Below, piece after piece: positions 43,887-54,439 of a stretch of DNA of 64,000 nucleotides (position 1 is its first letter; the number at the start of each line of letters is the position of its first letter). This DNA comes from Erinaceus europaeus. Lineage: Eukaryota; Chordata; Mammalia; Eulipotyphla; Erinaceidae. The stretch is taken from the NCBI RefSeq assembly GCF_950295315.1, contig NW_026647328.1:30733-94732 (forward strand), in the 5' to 3' direction. Made by a program: the position numbers and the translations under genes. Under the pieces are notes generated by a model that was given only the letters and a program-made list of their open reading frames with translations, was not told where the DNA came from and ran no database searches.

Positions 43887-45966
43887 TTTTAAAAATTTTT
43901 AAAATTTATTTTCCCTTTTGTTGCCCTTGTTGTTTTACTGTTATTGTAGTTATTGTCTGGAGAACTCTTACAAGGCTAGACATAGACCTTCCATATGACC
44001 CAGTAATTCCTCTCCTGGGGATATACCCCAAGGATTCCATAATGCCCAACCAAAAAGATGTGTGTACATCTATGTTCATAGCAGCACAATTCATAATAGC
44101 TAAAACCTGGAAGGAACCCAGGTGCCCAACAGCAAATGAGTGGCTGAGAAAGCTGTGGTACATATACACAATGGAATACTATGCAGCTATCAAGAACAAT
44201 GAACCCACCTTATCTGACACATCTTGGACAGAGCTAGAAGGAATTATGTTAAGTCAGCTAAGTCAGAAAGATAAAGATGAGTATGGGATGATCCCACTCA
44301 TCAACAGAAGTTGAGAAAGAAGAACAGAAAAGGAAATTAAAAGCAGGATCTGATTAAATCAAGAGCAGGGCACCAATGTAAAAACACTGTGGTGAAGGGG
44401 AGGATGGCCATTGGGCTCGGCATGGTGGAGGGTGGGGGTGTGGGGGTGCGGGGGTGGGTGGTGGGGATGGGACACAGTCTTTTGGTGGTGGGAGTGGTGT
44501 TTATGTACAATCCTATTAAAGTGTAAACATTATATAAATCACTATTTAATTAATATGAGAGGCGAAAAACTGATGATATGTCTAGAACTTCTTAAAACAC
44601 AGACTGAGTCTTTTTAATACATAGGCTGTCTTTGATATGTTTTCTCCCAAAAGCCTAGACCAGGGAGAACAGAAGCAACCGAAAACACAGCTATATACAA
44701 GACGCTGGGTAATCTACCCCAAACCCTATCAAAGGGACTTTCCAAAGTTAACCCTATCACCAAATAATGTGATGATAACAATAACTATCCATTGTCTTCT
44801 TGCACCCTAAGACAACAGGAACCTCACATTTCCACTATAGAGCCTATATTTCCCCCAGTCCTGGAACCTTAGGGTGGCGCCCACTTTTCTGCATGCTGCT
44901 CTCAATGCAAATCAAATAATATTGCATCCTAGGATCACAACCTAATCAACACAATGAGTGCCACCCCAGCATGCTTCACTTCAGACTGTGACCAGAGACT
45001 TCAGGTGTGGAATGACAACCCTTCAGCTTCATCACTCAGGTGAGACCTTTCCTTTCATAGTATTCTCTAATTCCATTCCAGGTGTTCCACTCCCCAATAA
45101 AGTCCCCAAACCTAGATATAGTCCAGGTCCCCTGAGATAGAGCATAGGTTCACACGTGCCCATAAACTAGGGGAAAAATATATACCTGAAAGCAGAAGTA
45201 CACAAAAGCATGCAGGGAATACCTCCCAACACTTCATCTGCACTATTCCAGTCTTTAGGTCCATGATTGTTCAACAATTTGTTTGGCTTTGTATGTTAAC
45301 TCTCTTTTCAGCTACCATGTTCCAAATGCTGACCAGACTTCCCTGGATAGATGACCCCATCAATGTGTACTGGAGCGCCACTTCCTCAGAGCCCCACCCT
45401 ACTAGGGAAAGAGAGAGACAGACTGGGAGTATGGATCGACCAGTCAACGCCCATGTTCAGCTATTCAGCGGGGAAGCAATTACAGAAGCCAGACCTTGCA
45501 CCCTCTGCAACCCACAACAACCCTGGATCCATACTCCCAGAGAGATAGAGAATGGGAAGGCTATCAGGGGAGGGGGTGGAATGTGGAGATCAGGTTATGG
45601 GAATTGTGCGGAATTGTACCCCTCTTATTCTATGGTTTTGTTAATGTCTCCTTTCTTAAATAAATTAAAAAGAAAAAAGAGATAAAAAAATTTAAATTTA
45701 TTTTCCCTTTTATTGCCCTTGTTGTTTTATTGTTATTGTAGTTATTGTTATTGTTGTTGATGTTGTCATTGTTGGATAGAACAGAGAGAAATGGAGAGAG
45801 GAGGGGAAGACAGAGAGTGGAAGAGAAAGACAACTGCAGACTTGCGTCACCGCCTGTGAAGCAACTCCCCTGCAGGTGGGGAGCTGGGGGCTCAAACCAG
45901 GATCCTTATGTGGGTCCTCACACTTTCACCATGTGCGCTTGACTTGCTGCACTACTGCCTGATCTC
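43887..45966 (-). mobile_element. SINE A copy split by an L1
   Basis: The reversed SINE A tail region is at 43887-43955, and the full SINE from its tail onward is at 45684-45966. The SINE itself is flanked by CTTCTAGTTTCTTTCT at 43871-43886 and 45967-45982, showing that both parts belong to one insertion that was later interrupted. Confidence 0.92.
43956..45693 (+). mobile_element. 5'-truncated L1 (L1-5) with long flanking direct repeat
   Basis: Begins TCTGGAGAACTCTTACAAGG in the ORF2 C-terminal coding region. Codes KDVCTSMFIAAQFIIAKTWK through EYYAAIKNNEPTLSDTSWTE to the ORF2 stop at 44314, then a ~1.35 kb 3' UTR with a poly-A/AATAAATTAAAAAG end. The SINE sequence at 43902-43955 is repeated at 45694-45747 (54 bp, two mismatches). 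Confidence 0.93.
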
Positions 45967-45982
45967 CTTCTAGTTTCTTTCT

Positions 45983-47130
45983 AACCCTTCTACACTCATT
46001 TTAATTTTCTCCTGCTTTCCTCCACACTCAATTCAAATTGATTTTCACTTCACTTTTATTTATTCATATAGGATATCTTTAAACTTTTGAAACAGGGACT
46101 GGAAAATCTGGATCTTTGCAGTAATTAATTCTCAGAGACTAAAGAAATTGTTGTTTCTCTTCACTTATATTGTCAAGCAGTAATATAATTATAGAAATGT
46201 GTACAGTTGGAATCATCATAGAGATAATCTTACAAACATATCTAGTTGTTAATACTCAGACCACCATTTTGTGAAAGATTAAAAATGGTATTCCAAAGCC
46301 AGAGCCAAAAATAATAGAGAGAGGAAGACAATAATTAGAAAGCTAGATTCAAAAGAACACAAAATTATTCATTACAGAACTGCAAAATAAAGGTGATAGA
46401 TAAGTCCAATCTGAGGGCTGAATTGTAACTCTTGAAAGACACAGGGACACTTCAGGGATATTACAGGTTCCAGTTCAGACTATAAGAATACAGTAAATAT
46501 TGCACAAAAGTGAGTCACACGATTGTTTGGTTACCTAGTGCATACAAAAGCCATATATTATACTACTGACTACATTCTAATAAATATGTAATAGTGTTAT
46601 GTCTAAAAATGTAAAACCTTAATTTAAAAATACTTTACTGCAACAAAATAAGTGTCAACCAACATGAAAACTTTTGACAAGTCATATCTTTTGGTTGTTG
46701 GAGGCTCTTGTTTGATTCTGATGACTGCTAATCCATTAAGGCAAAGGTTGCTGCAAGTTGGGGTGGTTGAGGAAAGGGCTTAAAATAAAACTTCAGTAAA
46801 GTTATCACAGTTAATTTGACTCTTTCACAAAATGCTCCTCTGTAGTAGGCAATTCTGTTAGATAGCATTTTAACCAGAGTAGAGCTTCTTTATCAAACCT
46901 TGTGTACTGCTTCACCAATTAAATTTATATAAAACTCTAAACCTTTTATTGTCATTCACAGCACCGTCACCAGAAATAGATTTCAATTCAATACACTATT
47001 TTTTTGTCCATTCATAAGAAGCAATTCCTCATCTGATAAAGTTTAGTGATGAGATTTCAGTAATTCAGTTACATCCTTAGATTTTACTTCTAATCTTATT
47101 TCTCTTGCTATTTTCACTATACCCAGAGTA
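45983..47130. other. No gene seen; ~1.15 kb single-copy DNA
   Basis: AT-rich, with no recognisable repeat or coding motif. Confidence 0.45.
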
Positions 47131-47240
47131 ATATCTTACCCTGAAGGTTTGAACCCGTCAAAGTTAATCATTAGTGGTGGGTATTATACCTCTATTACCT
47201 CATAATCTTGTAAACACTATTAAATTACTAACATGAAAAA
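47131..47240 (+). mobile_element. L1 tail
   Basis: 'agttaatcattagtggtggg' and 'cataatcttgtaaacactat' match the end of the long-type L1 3' UTR. Confidence 0.65.
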
Positions 47241-47256
47241 AATTAATTTTTAAAAA

Positions 47257-47544
47257 AATTTATTTATTTTCCCTTTTGTTGCCCTTGTTTTTTATTGTTA
47301 TTATAGTTATTGTTGTTGTTATTGATGTTATCATTGTTAATTAGAATAGAGAGAAATGGGGAAAGGAGGGTAAGGCAGAGAGGGGGAGAGAAAGACAGAC
47401 ACCTGCAGACCCACTTCACTGTCTGTGAAGCGGCTCCCCTCTCCCCTGCAGGTGGGGAGCCAGGGGCTCGAACCAGGATTCTTAAGTTGGTCCTTGAGCT
47501 TCATGCCACGTGTGCTTAACCCACTGCACTACCGCCGGCTCCCA
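47257..47544 (-). mobile_element. SINE A copy
   Basis: Reversed: 'tttattttcccttttgttgc', 'cacttcactgtctgtgaagc', GGGGCTCGAACCAGG, and a head ending CTACCGCCGGCTCCC. A small duplication of CTCCCCT occurs near 47435-47450. Confidence 0.93.
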
Positions 47545-48160
47545 ACATGATTATACTTACTAGCATCTAGAAAGATTATTTTTCCCCAGATGTTCTGAAT
47601 ATATTTTGCTCAGGTCCACAGGAAGAACTACTCTCCATGGCAGCTAGAACCTTATGAGTTGTATTTCTTCATTAGTAAGATGTGAAAATCAAAAATTGCT
47701 CCTTGATCCATGGGTTTCATCTGTTCACAGACAGGTCAACATCCCCCTCAGAAGGTATATATCCAGGTCTATTAGTGATGAGTACTATTTTAAAAGTAAA
47801 TTTTTTTTCTGAGCAATAGATTTCAGATACCATCTTAACACATACAATAGGCCATATTACATGTAAACAGATGTACCATCATCTAGTCCTTGCTATATCA
47901 TACATTCAGTACAGGTACTTAGACTAAGCATGATTCTTAAGGGCCTAGAATTTTCAGAATTGAGTGGCTTCAACTTAAAATACTAGTCCATTAGCCTCTA
48001 GTAAGAGATTTGCCCTGGCCTTTGAAATTTCGGGACTTTGAAATCAGACCTTGCTTTTGCTGTTTTAGCTACAAAAGTCTTCAATAACATCTTGAGACAT
48101 AAGGTTGTCTTGTCCACATCGAAAAATCTGCTGTGTAGGATACTTGCCTTTAGGATCAAG
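47545..48160. other. No gene seen
   Basis: Single-copy DNA. No motif I can support. Confidence 0.45.
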
Positions 48161-48290
48161 GAGAGAGAATAGTGATTATGCAAAAGGCAGTCATGCCTGA
48201 GACTCTGAGGCCTTGGGTTCTATCCTTGCCGCCACCTTAAGCTAGAGTCAAGCAATGCCCTGGTTAAAATTTTTTAAAAATAAATAGTGT
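48161..48290 (+). mobile_element. SINE C copy, diverged
   Basis: 'agtgattatgcaaaaggcag', 'catgcctgagactctgaggc', GGGTTCTATCCTTGCCG and 'agcaatgccctggttaaaat' follow the SINE C order. Confidence 0.78.
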
Positions 48291-49180
48291 ACCCACCTTT
48301 ATCAATGATCTTGCCTAGGTTTTCTGGATGATTAGCTTCAGTTTGTATATCAGCATTTGCTGTTTTTCCTTCTACTTTTTTATATTATGAACTGACTATT
48401 TTCCTCAAATCTTAGGAGCCAGTTTCTCCTAGCTTCAAACTTTTTTTCTGAAATATTTCTCACCTCACTGTCTTCTTAAGTTTAACCAGAGTTAGGGTCT
48501 TGCTCTGGATTAGGCTTTGACTTACTGGAATGCTGTGACTAGATTGATCTTCTATCCAGACCACTAAAAATGTCCCCAGATATCCCAGTAGGGCTGTTTC
48601 TTATTATTTATGTGCTCACTGGAGTAGCAACTTCATTTCCTTTAAGAATTTTGAATTGCATTCACAACCAGGGCACCACTTTGGCTTAAGAAGCCTAACT
48701 CTCAGCCTAACTTGACTGCCAGCATACTTCCTCATTAAGCTTAATTATTTCCAACTTTGGAGACAGGTGACACTCCCTGAAACACTTAGAGATCAATGTA
48801 GAGTTACTTGCCTAATTTCAATATCATTATCAGGGAATAGACCCAAGGGGAGGGAGGGAGGCAGAGGAACAGTTAATTAGTTAAACAATCAGAAAACATC
48901 CAACATTAATTACTATGTTCAAAGTCATATGTGAGTTTGCTTCATAATGCTCCAAAATAATTATAATTGTAACATTAAATATCATTAATCATATATCACT
49001 ATAACAGAACAACAATGAAAATGTCTAAAATTTTGAATTACTCAAATGTGGGTAAATCAGTAAAATATATCAATAGAAAATGATGAAGACTAGAATTGGA
49101 TCTTTTTTGATGTTTTTAAATTTAAAAAGCAAAAATAGCTGCCAGAAAGCAGAAAAAAAAGAGTAGGAGGGAAAACATTA
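48291..49180. other. No gene seen; ~0.9 kb single-copy DNA
   Basis: No recognisable repeat or exon. GGGAGGGAGGGAGGC at about 48849-48863 is a short G-rich patch. Confidence 0.45.
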
Positions 49181-49195
49181 AGAAAACTCAGGACA

Positions 49196-49390
49196 GGGGC
49201 CAGGCAATAGCACAGCGGGTTAAGCGCACGTGACACAAAGCGCAAGGACAGGCTTAAGGATCCCGGTTTGAGCCCGCTCCCTACCTGCAGGGGCGTTGCT
49301 TCACAGGTTGTGAGGCAGGTCTGCAGGTGTCTATCTTTCTCTCCCCCTCTCTGTCTTCTCCTCCTCTCTCTATTTATCTCTGTCCTATCC

Positions 49391-49432
<42 letters not shown>

Positions 49433-49587
49433 GAAGGAAGGAAGGAAGGAAGGAAGGAAGGAAGGAAGGAAGGAAGGAAGGAAGGAAGGAAGGAAGGAAG
49501 GGAGAAGGAAAGGGAGAAAGAAGGAAAGAAAGAAAGGGAGAAAGAAAGAAAAAGAAAAGACAAGTGAAGCCTTAAAAAAAAAAGGAA
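49196..49587 (+). mobile_element. SINE A copy with large GAAA/GGAA tail
   Basis: Head GGGGCCAGGCAATAGCACAGC, then 'gaggcaggtctgcaggtgtc' and TCTGTCCTATCC at 49391, after which about 175 bp of (GAAA)n and (GGAA)n replaces the usual tail. AGAAAACTCAGGACA is duplicated at 49181-49195 and 49588-49602, so the microsatellite lies wholly inside the insertion. Confidence 0.94.
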
Positions 49588-49704
49588 AGAAAACTCAGGA
49601 CAAATAACAACAAAGATACCATCTAAAATACCTATTAGACAATAATAAAAGAGATACTAATTTAATGCTCAGGATAATTTTTTTTCCTTTTAAGAAGAAA
49701 TAGG

Positions 49705-49819
49705 GGTGGGAGGGGGAAGATAGCATAATGGTTATGCAAACAGACTCACACGTCTGAAGCTCATAAATCCCAGGTTCTATCCCAACACAACCATAAGCCA
49801 GAGCTGTGAAGTGCTCTGG

Positions 49820-49855
<36 letters not shown>

Positions 49856-49890
49856 CTCTCAAAAATAGAATAAATAAAATATTTTTAAAA
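49705..49890 (+). mobile_element. SINE C copy with (TC)n
   Basis: GGAAGATAGCATAATGGTTATG head, 'cacgtctgaagctcataaat', CCCAGGTTCTATCCC, 'gtgaagtgctctggtgtttc', then (TC)n at about 49824-49850 and an AATAAATAAAAT tail. Confidence 0.92.
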
Positions 49891-50380
49891 AAGAAAGAAA
49901 TAGAACTGGCCACATAAAAATGTAGGAGACATTAAAATTAAGAACTTTTTAAAATAACCTTAGAGTTTTGAAGAATCTTTCACTCTATTCATACAAACTG
50001 TAGTCAGATATTGGATATCTAAATATTTATAAATTGGATTGCAATGCCTAGTTTCTCCAGAGGATGGTAGAATAGGGTCGGAACATGGAAAAGTACTAGT
50101 CTAAATCTTTCTCTCAGGAGTTCAAAACAAAGTTAAATCACATGTCTAACTGTACCATTGTCCTAATCATATTACTCAAAAAGAGAACTTAAGATATGGT
50201 CAGTTAGCGGTTGGACTGATTTATTAGCTGAACAGGGGAAGTCATGAAGGCAAAAGGAGGCAGACAACAGTCTACATTGCATTTTTAAACACTAACAGAG
50301 TACTGTTAAGTGCAGACCACCCAGTTCTAGGATTCCAAGAAAAAGGGAGATCTGACTGGGAAATCACCAATACAGAAGTC
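49891..50380. other. No gene seen; perhaps old L1 3' sequence
   Basis: 'tctccagaggatggtagaat' near 50053 recalls an L1 end, but I cannot align it. No coding signal. Confidence 0.35.
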
Positions 50381-50712
50381 AAGAACATGATCATGCTCAC
50401 TAGGACAAGTCAAAAGGGAAAAGACAAACGTTAGATGATCTTGTTCATGTGAAATTTAGGAAACAAAGCAAGGGAACAGACAAAATAAAATATAAGTTCT
50501 TGGCCTGTGTCTGCTCACTAAAAGGGGAGAGAATTATAAGGGGTGTGTGTAGGGGCAGTTAGGGTGGGGGTGAGTCTCCAGTGCCCTACACTGGAGAGAA
50601 ATGATATATTGATAGTTGTTGAGGCATATAAGTACATATTTTGGGAGGCATGAAATTGTATCCCAGAAGCAAGCACAATTTTATAAAATATTTCCTCAAT
50701 AAAAAATATTTT
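50381..50712 (+). mobile_element. Old L1 3' end, tentative
   Basis: 'gatgatcttgttcatgtgaa', 'ttaggaaacaaagcaaggga' and a final 'atttcctcaataaaaaatat' follow the general layout of an L1 3' end (…atgatctcactcatgtgg … polyA signal). Confidence 0.55.
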
Positions 50713-50713
50713 G

Positions 50714-50890
50714 GGGAGGGGAGCGGGCACAGGTGGTCTTGCACCTAATAGAGCAGACAAGGACTCTTATTCAAACATGCATGCCCCACCTGCAGGGAGG
50801 AAGCTTCATGAGTCAGGAAAGAAAAAATGGCCACCATTATGGTAGCCATTAAATCATCACACAGATACTAAACTCCAGAGGTAATAAATG
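50714..50890 (+). mobile_element. SINE fragment, B head with A'-like end
   Basis: 'agcgggcacaggtggtcttg', 'ccccacctgcagggaggaag' and 'atggccaccattatggtagc' with 'ataataaatgtg'-type ending. Internally deleted, missing the pyrimidine tract. Confidence 0.65.
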
Positions 50891-51364
50891 TGTTGGCCAA
50901 AAAGTAAAATGATCATTTGCCAGAAATCAGAGACTCTACCTCACTATTGAGAGAAGTATAATCTGATTTTTCTCACTGAACAGCAATGTATTAAAATTAA
51001 AAATACATTTTACCTAATAGTGAAAGTTCAATAATGCGCCCTTCACATATTCTTACCAGAATGTAAAAAACATATATGTACAAAAGTGTATAAAATGTTA
51101 CTATTTGTATAAACAAAAATCCTAAGTAAATGCACATTACTATTACCTATAAGCAAAAGTCCACTATGCAGCTTTTTAAAATAATGCATTCAGTCTATAT
51201 GTTGCATTACATGATACATCATTGTGTTAAATTACAAAGCAAAGAGTACAGGAATATTGCAGTATAACCCCATTTATGTGGAAAAAAATACATTCAGAAG
51301 CTTGAAAAAATGTGTTAGAATGAGATAAAGATGATGGTTCTCTCTAGAATGAAAAGACTACAAA
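50891..51364. other. No gene seen
   Basis: AT-rich single-copy DNA up to the LTR target duplication. Confidence 0.45.
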
Positions 51365-51370
51365 GTCTTA

Positions 51371-51872
51371 TGTTGAGAAATTGTGCAGATGTGGTTGAAC
51401 ATTGGCAGGACCCACAAACCACTATATTTCTATGCAAGTATTATTTACAGATCCCTACCACGTTATCCCCTCAGGTTATTGTTAATTCAGTTAAAACCAC
51501 TGCAACAGTTACTAAGGATGCTTTCACCTTCCCAGCATGTCTTTTGCCTCTCTCCACCCCCTTTCCTAGCCAATCTCGTTCCGACTTGCCACTTCCAGAA
51601 TTCTCTTATAAAAGTCTCTCCTGTTTGCTATCTCTTCTCTTCCCCTCTCTTTCCCCCTCTCTTCTCCCTCTCTTTCTCTTCTACTTCCTGACCTGGAGAA
51701 GACCTAGAGAAGGGCTGGTGGGCATAGTGGGAGGCAGCCATTTTGCTAGCTCCACATGGCCTAAACTGTTGTGCTCACACCCAACTCTGGAGCATCCACA
51801 TGAATAAAGATTTGCGTTCCTGCTCAGCCATGAGTTCCTGGTCTCTTCTCTACCCCATGATGCAACCCAACA
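51371..51872 (+). mobile_element. Solo LTR, class II (ERVK-like), 502 bp
   Basis: Begins TGTTGAGAAATTGTGCAG and ends GATGCAACCCAACA. Flanks GTCTTA (51365-51370) and GTCTCA (51873-51878) are a 6-bp duplication with one change. TATAAAAG is at 51607-51614 and AATAAA at 51803-51808, separated by a polypyrimidine block and the shared 'ggcagccattttgctagctc' block (compare 39228-39245). More diverged from 38916-39381 than a single recent burst would give. No internal genes. Confidence 0.86.
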
Positions 51873-51910
51873 GTCTCAGAAGGGATAAACATGAAATTAA
51901 AAGAATTTAT

Positions 51911-52142
51911 AACTGGGGCAAGGCAGTGGTGCACCTAGTGAAAGCACACATTACAGTCCACAAGGACCTAGGTTCACCTACAGGGTGAACCTTGTAGCCT
52001 CCACCTACAAAGGAGAAGCTTCATGAGCAATGAAACAGTGCTGCAAGTGTTTTATTTTCTTCCTGACTATCTAATCTTCCCCTCTCAATTTCTCATTGTC
52101 TCTATCCAAAATAAGTAAATAAAAATCTAAATAAAAAAAAAA
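51911..52142 (+). mobile_element. SINE B copy
   Basis: 'actggggcaaggcagtggtg' head, duplicated 'cacctacagggtgaacct' / 'cacctacaaaggagaagc' segment, 'gaaacagtgctgcaagtgtt', pyrimidine tract and an A-rich tail. On the minus strand its TTTATT at 52051-52056 reads AATAAA and lies ~370 bp downstream of the PSKH2 stop. Confidence 0.82.
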
Positions 52143-52164
52143 CACCACATTAAAAAAACAGGCA

Positions 52165-52330
52165 GGGGCCGGGTGGTGGCATACCTGGTTGAGTGCACAA
52201 TGCACAAGGACCCAAGTTCGAGTCCCCAGTCCCCACCTGCAGGGGGAAAAATACTCAAGGCTCTGAGTTGCCAGTTTCAGTCCTCAGCATCACCAGAGCA
52301 GGATTGATAAGAGCTCTGGTAAAAATAAAT
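52165..52330 (+). mobile_element. Fused SINE B head + SINE C end
   Basis: 52165-52249 is a SINE B head and middle (GGGGCCGGGTGGTGGCATACC … CCACCTGCAGGGGGAAAAA). From 52250 it reads as the 3' part of SINE C ('ttgccagtttcagtcctcag', 'ataagagctctggtaaaaat'). Either a SINE B inserted into a C copy or a chimeric element. It lies ~95 bp beyond the PSKH2 stop codon. Confidence 0.75.
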
Positions 52331-52422
52331 GAGATGGTCTCCACTACCCTACCACTATTAATAACATTAGTAAACTTGGCTAAAAAGTAGATAGAGTGAA
52401 TTTAAGGGCTTGCTGCTCATAG

Positions 52423-52722
52423 TTATGCAGATAGTGGTGAGTCTTCTACTCTTAAGTTTCTCTTATTCCACTGATGCCTTGACTTGTGACAAGAATGTGG
52501 TTTTGAAGATTGTGCAGACCCAGGACTCTGAGTGCAGGGAGATGACTTCCTCATGAGATTATGTGAAATGACCTTCTGAAGATTCTTCATGGAAGATCCT
52601 GCCGCCTTGGTAATGACCCATGGATGGTCCAGGACCTGTCCTGCTGACATCCGATGACTAGCCTCCAAAATCAGGAGTTTGTCTATAAAGTCCTTCGCCA
52701 AGTGGGAAATATTTGGCCAAGG
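52423..52722 (-). CDS. PSKH2: PSKH2 exon 3: end of kinase domain and C-terminal tail
   Basis: Coding runs from CCTTGGCCAAAT at 52722 to TAA at 52423-52425 (99 residues). The acceptor is TTTTCTTCTCAG, phase 0, matching the donor of exon 2. The peptide PWPNISHLAKDFIDKLLILE, then HRMSAGQVLDHPWV, is kinase subdomains X-XI. The tail AAGSSMKNLQKVISHNLMRK and a Ser-rich stretch (SPGSAQSS) end in SPLSA. From memory human PSKH2 ends SPLSALL, so this tail is two residues shorter. No frameshift or stop interrupts it. Upstream in-frame codons to 52899 are intron (TG/TA repeat) and should be ignored. A TG/TA tract lies 30 bp upstream of the acceptor. Confidence 0.93.
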   Translation of the reverse strand, partial: PWPNISHLAKDFIDKLLILEASHRMSAGQVLDHPWVITKAAGSSMKNLQKVISHNLMRKSSPCTQSPGSAQSSKPHSCHKSRHQWNKRNLRVEDSPLSA

Positions 52723-52751
52723 CTGAGAAGAAAAATAAATAAAATTAAAAT

Positions 52752-52812
52752 GCACACACACACACATATATATATATATACACACACACACATATATATA
52801 CACACATACATG
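52752..52812 (-). repeat. (CA)n/(TA)n repeat next to the PSKH2 exon 3 acceptor
   Basis: CACACACACACACATATATA … ACATATATACACACATACA on plus. It reads as TG and TA units in the PSKH2 transcript. It begins 30 bases upstream of the splice acceptor, where the branch point normally lies. Confidence 0.96.
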
Positions 52813-52859
52813 TACATATAGAATAATACTGTTCATTAAAAAGATCAATGCATACCAAG

Positions 52860-53255
52860 TCCAAAAGACTTCTTGAAATAAGTGAAATGTTATTGTCACT
52901 AACTATCTAGTGAGTCTAAAATTCTACTTTATAGAGAAGTACAAACACACACACATGGCCTTTTACATATTTTATCTTCCAAAATCTCTGTCCACGTTGT
53001 GAAAGTATTTTTTCCAGTAACCTATCTAGTGTGCTGCCATTAGTGTGTGAGTTTCCACGTCACATTGACACGAAATGGACAAGGCAGAGCAGCTGTCTCA
53101 GGGGAACTATACCAGCATCAAGTTGACATTTATTTATATTCTGGTCACCTCCAAAAGTCCTGGAACTATAAGCATAAATTAAAGTAGAAAGTGGGATGGA
53201 CTGAAAAATCATCAACTTTATCCTATTAAATGGATTTCCTTCCTTTCTTCCATTA
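52860..53255. other. PSKH2 intron 2, no feature seen
   Basis: Single-copy intronic DNA. No exon or repeat recognised. Confidence 0.5.
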
Positions 53256-53269
53256 AAAGATGACTCTAG

Positions 53270-53489
53270 GGGCCAGGTGGTGGCACACCTGGTTGAGTGC
53301 ATGTGTTACAATGCACAAGGAACCAGGTTCAAGCCCCTGGTCACCACTTGCAAGGGAAAAGCTTCACAAGTGGTGAAGCAGGGTTGCAGGCATCTCTCTG
53401 CCTCTCTCCCTCTCTATCACCCCCTTCCCTCTCAATTTCTGGCTATCTCTATCAAATAAATAAAGACCACCAAAAAAAAATTTTTTTTT
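53270..53489 (+). mobile_element. SINE B copy with target duplication
   Basis: GGGCCAGGTGGTGGCACACC head, CCAGGTTCAAGCCCCTGG B box, 'caagtggtgaagcagggttg', pyrimidine tract, AATAAATAAAG tail. Flanked by AAAGATGACTCTAG at 53256-53269 and 53490-53503. It lies in PSKH2 intron 2, antisense to the gene. Confidence 0.95.
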
Positions 53490-53503
53490 AAAGATGACTC
53501 TAG

Positions 53504-53994
53504 ATTTAGTGGACCTCCACCTCCACAACCTGGTGAAACAGCAAGAAAACAAAGAGCCATAACAATAAGGATACCTCAGGGAAGAAGCCTGCCACAGTGC
53601 CTGTCCTCTAAACACACAGGGCTCAGATCCTTCCAACTAGTTTTTAGCACAAGTAGGATTCAATACATAGCACAAATGTGATGTGGTGCAATTAACTACT
53701 TAATGGTTCAAATACTTATTCTTCCAGCATTCTTTCACATATACTTCAAATGAATTAGCATTCACGGTGACTTTTGTGAAAATGGGGGCAATTAGGGTTA
53801 CTGTTTTATATTCAAACTCCTATTCTATATTACCTACCAACACATACCACATATCTAGAAGAAGAAAAAGAGTGGCTTTGTACCCCTCATTATTTATTAA
53901 AAAGAAAAAAAACAGAAAATTAACTCTGTGTTTGCTGTATCCCTAAAAGCAATTACTGGTTAATGTATGCATCTTAAAAACTGCAAACTTCCCA
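53504..53994. other. PSKH2 intron 2, no feature seen
   Basis: Single-copy intronic DNA. No exon-like open frame with recognisable similarity. Confidence 0.5.
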
Positions 53995-54120
53995 GTGAGG
54001 GGGAGGGTTGTATTGTTATGTGGAAAAATGGGAAATGTTATGCATGTACAACCTATTGTATTGACTGTTGAGTGTAAAACATTAATCCTCCATTTAAAAA
54101 AAAAAAAAAAAAAAAAAGCT
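53995..54120 (+). mobile_element. L1 tail (short 3' UTR type)
   Basis: 'gggaaatgttatgcatgtac', 'gagtgtaaaacattaatcct' and a 21-A run. Within PSKH2 intron 2. Confidence 0.88.
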
Positions 54121-54194
54121 TAGTAAAAAAGAAAATTGTAATACAGGAAATTACAAAAAAGAAAAAAAAAAAACCCAAACTGTCTCTAAGAATT

Positions 54195-54340
54195 TGTGAG
54201 AACTATGATGGTTATCAGTGATGGTAGTAGTGGTAGGGGCACAGAACTTTGGTGGTACATTTGGTGTGGAGCTATGATTCCTGTACTGTTATAACCATGT
54301 AAAACACTTATTAAATCTTTAATAATTTGTTTTAAAAATC
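54195..54340 (+). mobile_element. L1 tail (other 3' UTR type)
   Basis: 'cacagaactttggtggtaca', 'gtactgttataaccatgtaa' and 'ttattaaatctttaataatt' parallel the end of the long-type L1 3' UTR, diverged. Confidence 0.65.
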
Positions 54341-54439
54341 ACTGAATATTAGATTAAAAAATTGTAAATTTCCAAGATTATAAGTAGATTCTTATAATCT
54401 ACTGTTTTTATCCCTGTATAAAAAAAAATCAGATTCTCT

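Noticed and set aside
52723..52899. Upstream extension of the PSKH2 exon 3 frame, giving a longer protein
   Set aside because: The extra residues encode the TG/TA repeat (VCVYIYVCVCIYIYMCVC) and lie before a clear polypyrimidine tract and AG that fits exon 2 in phase. It is intron.
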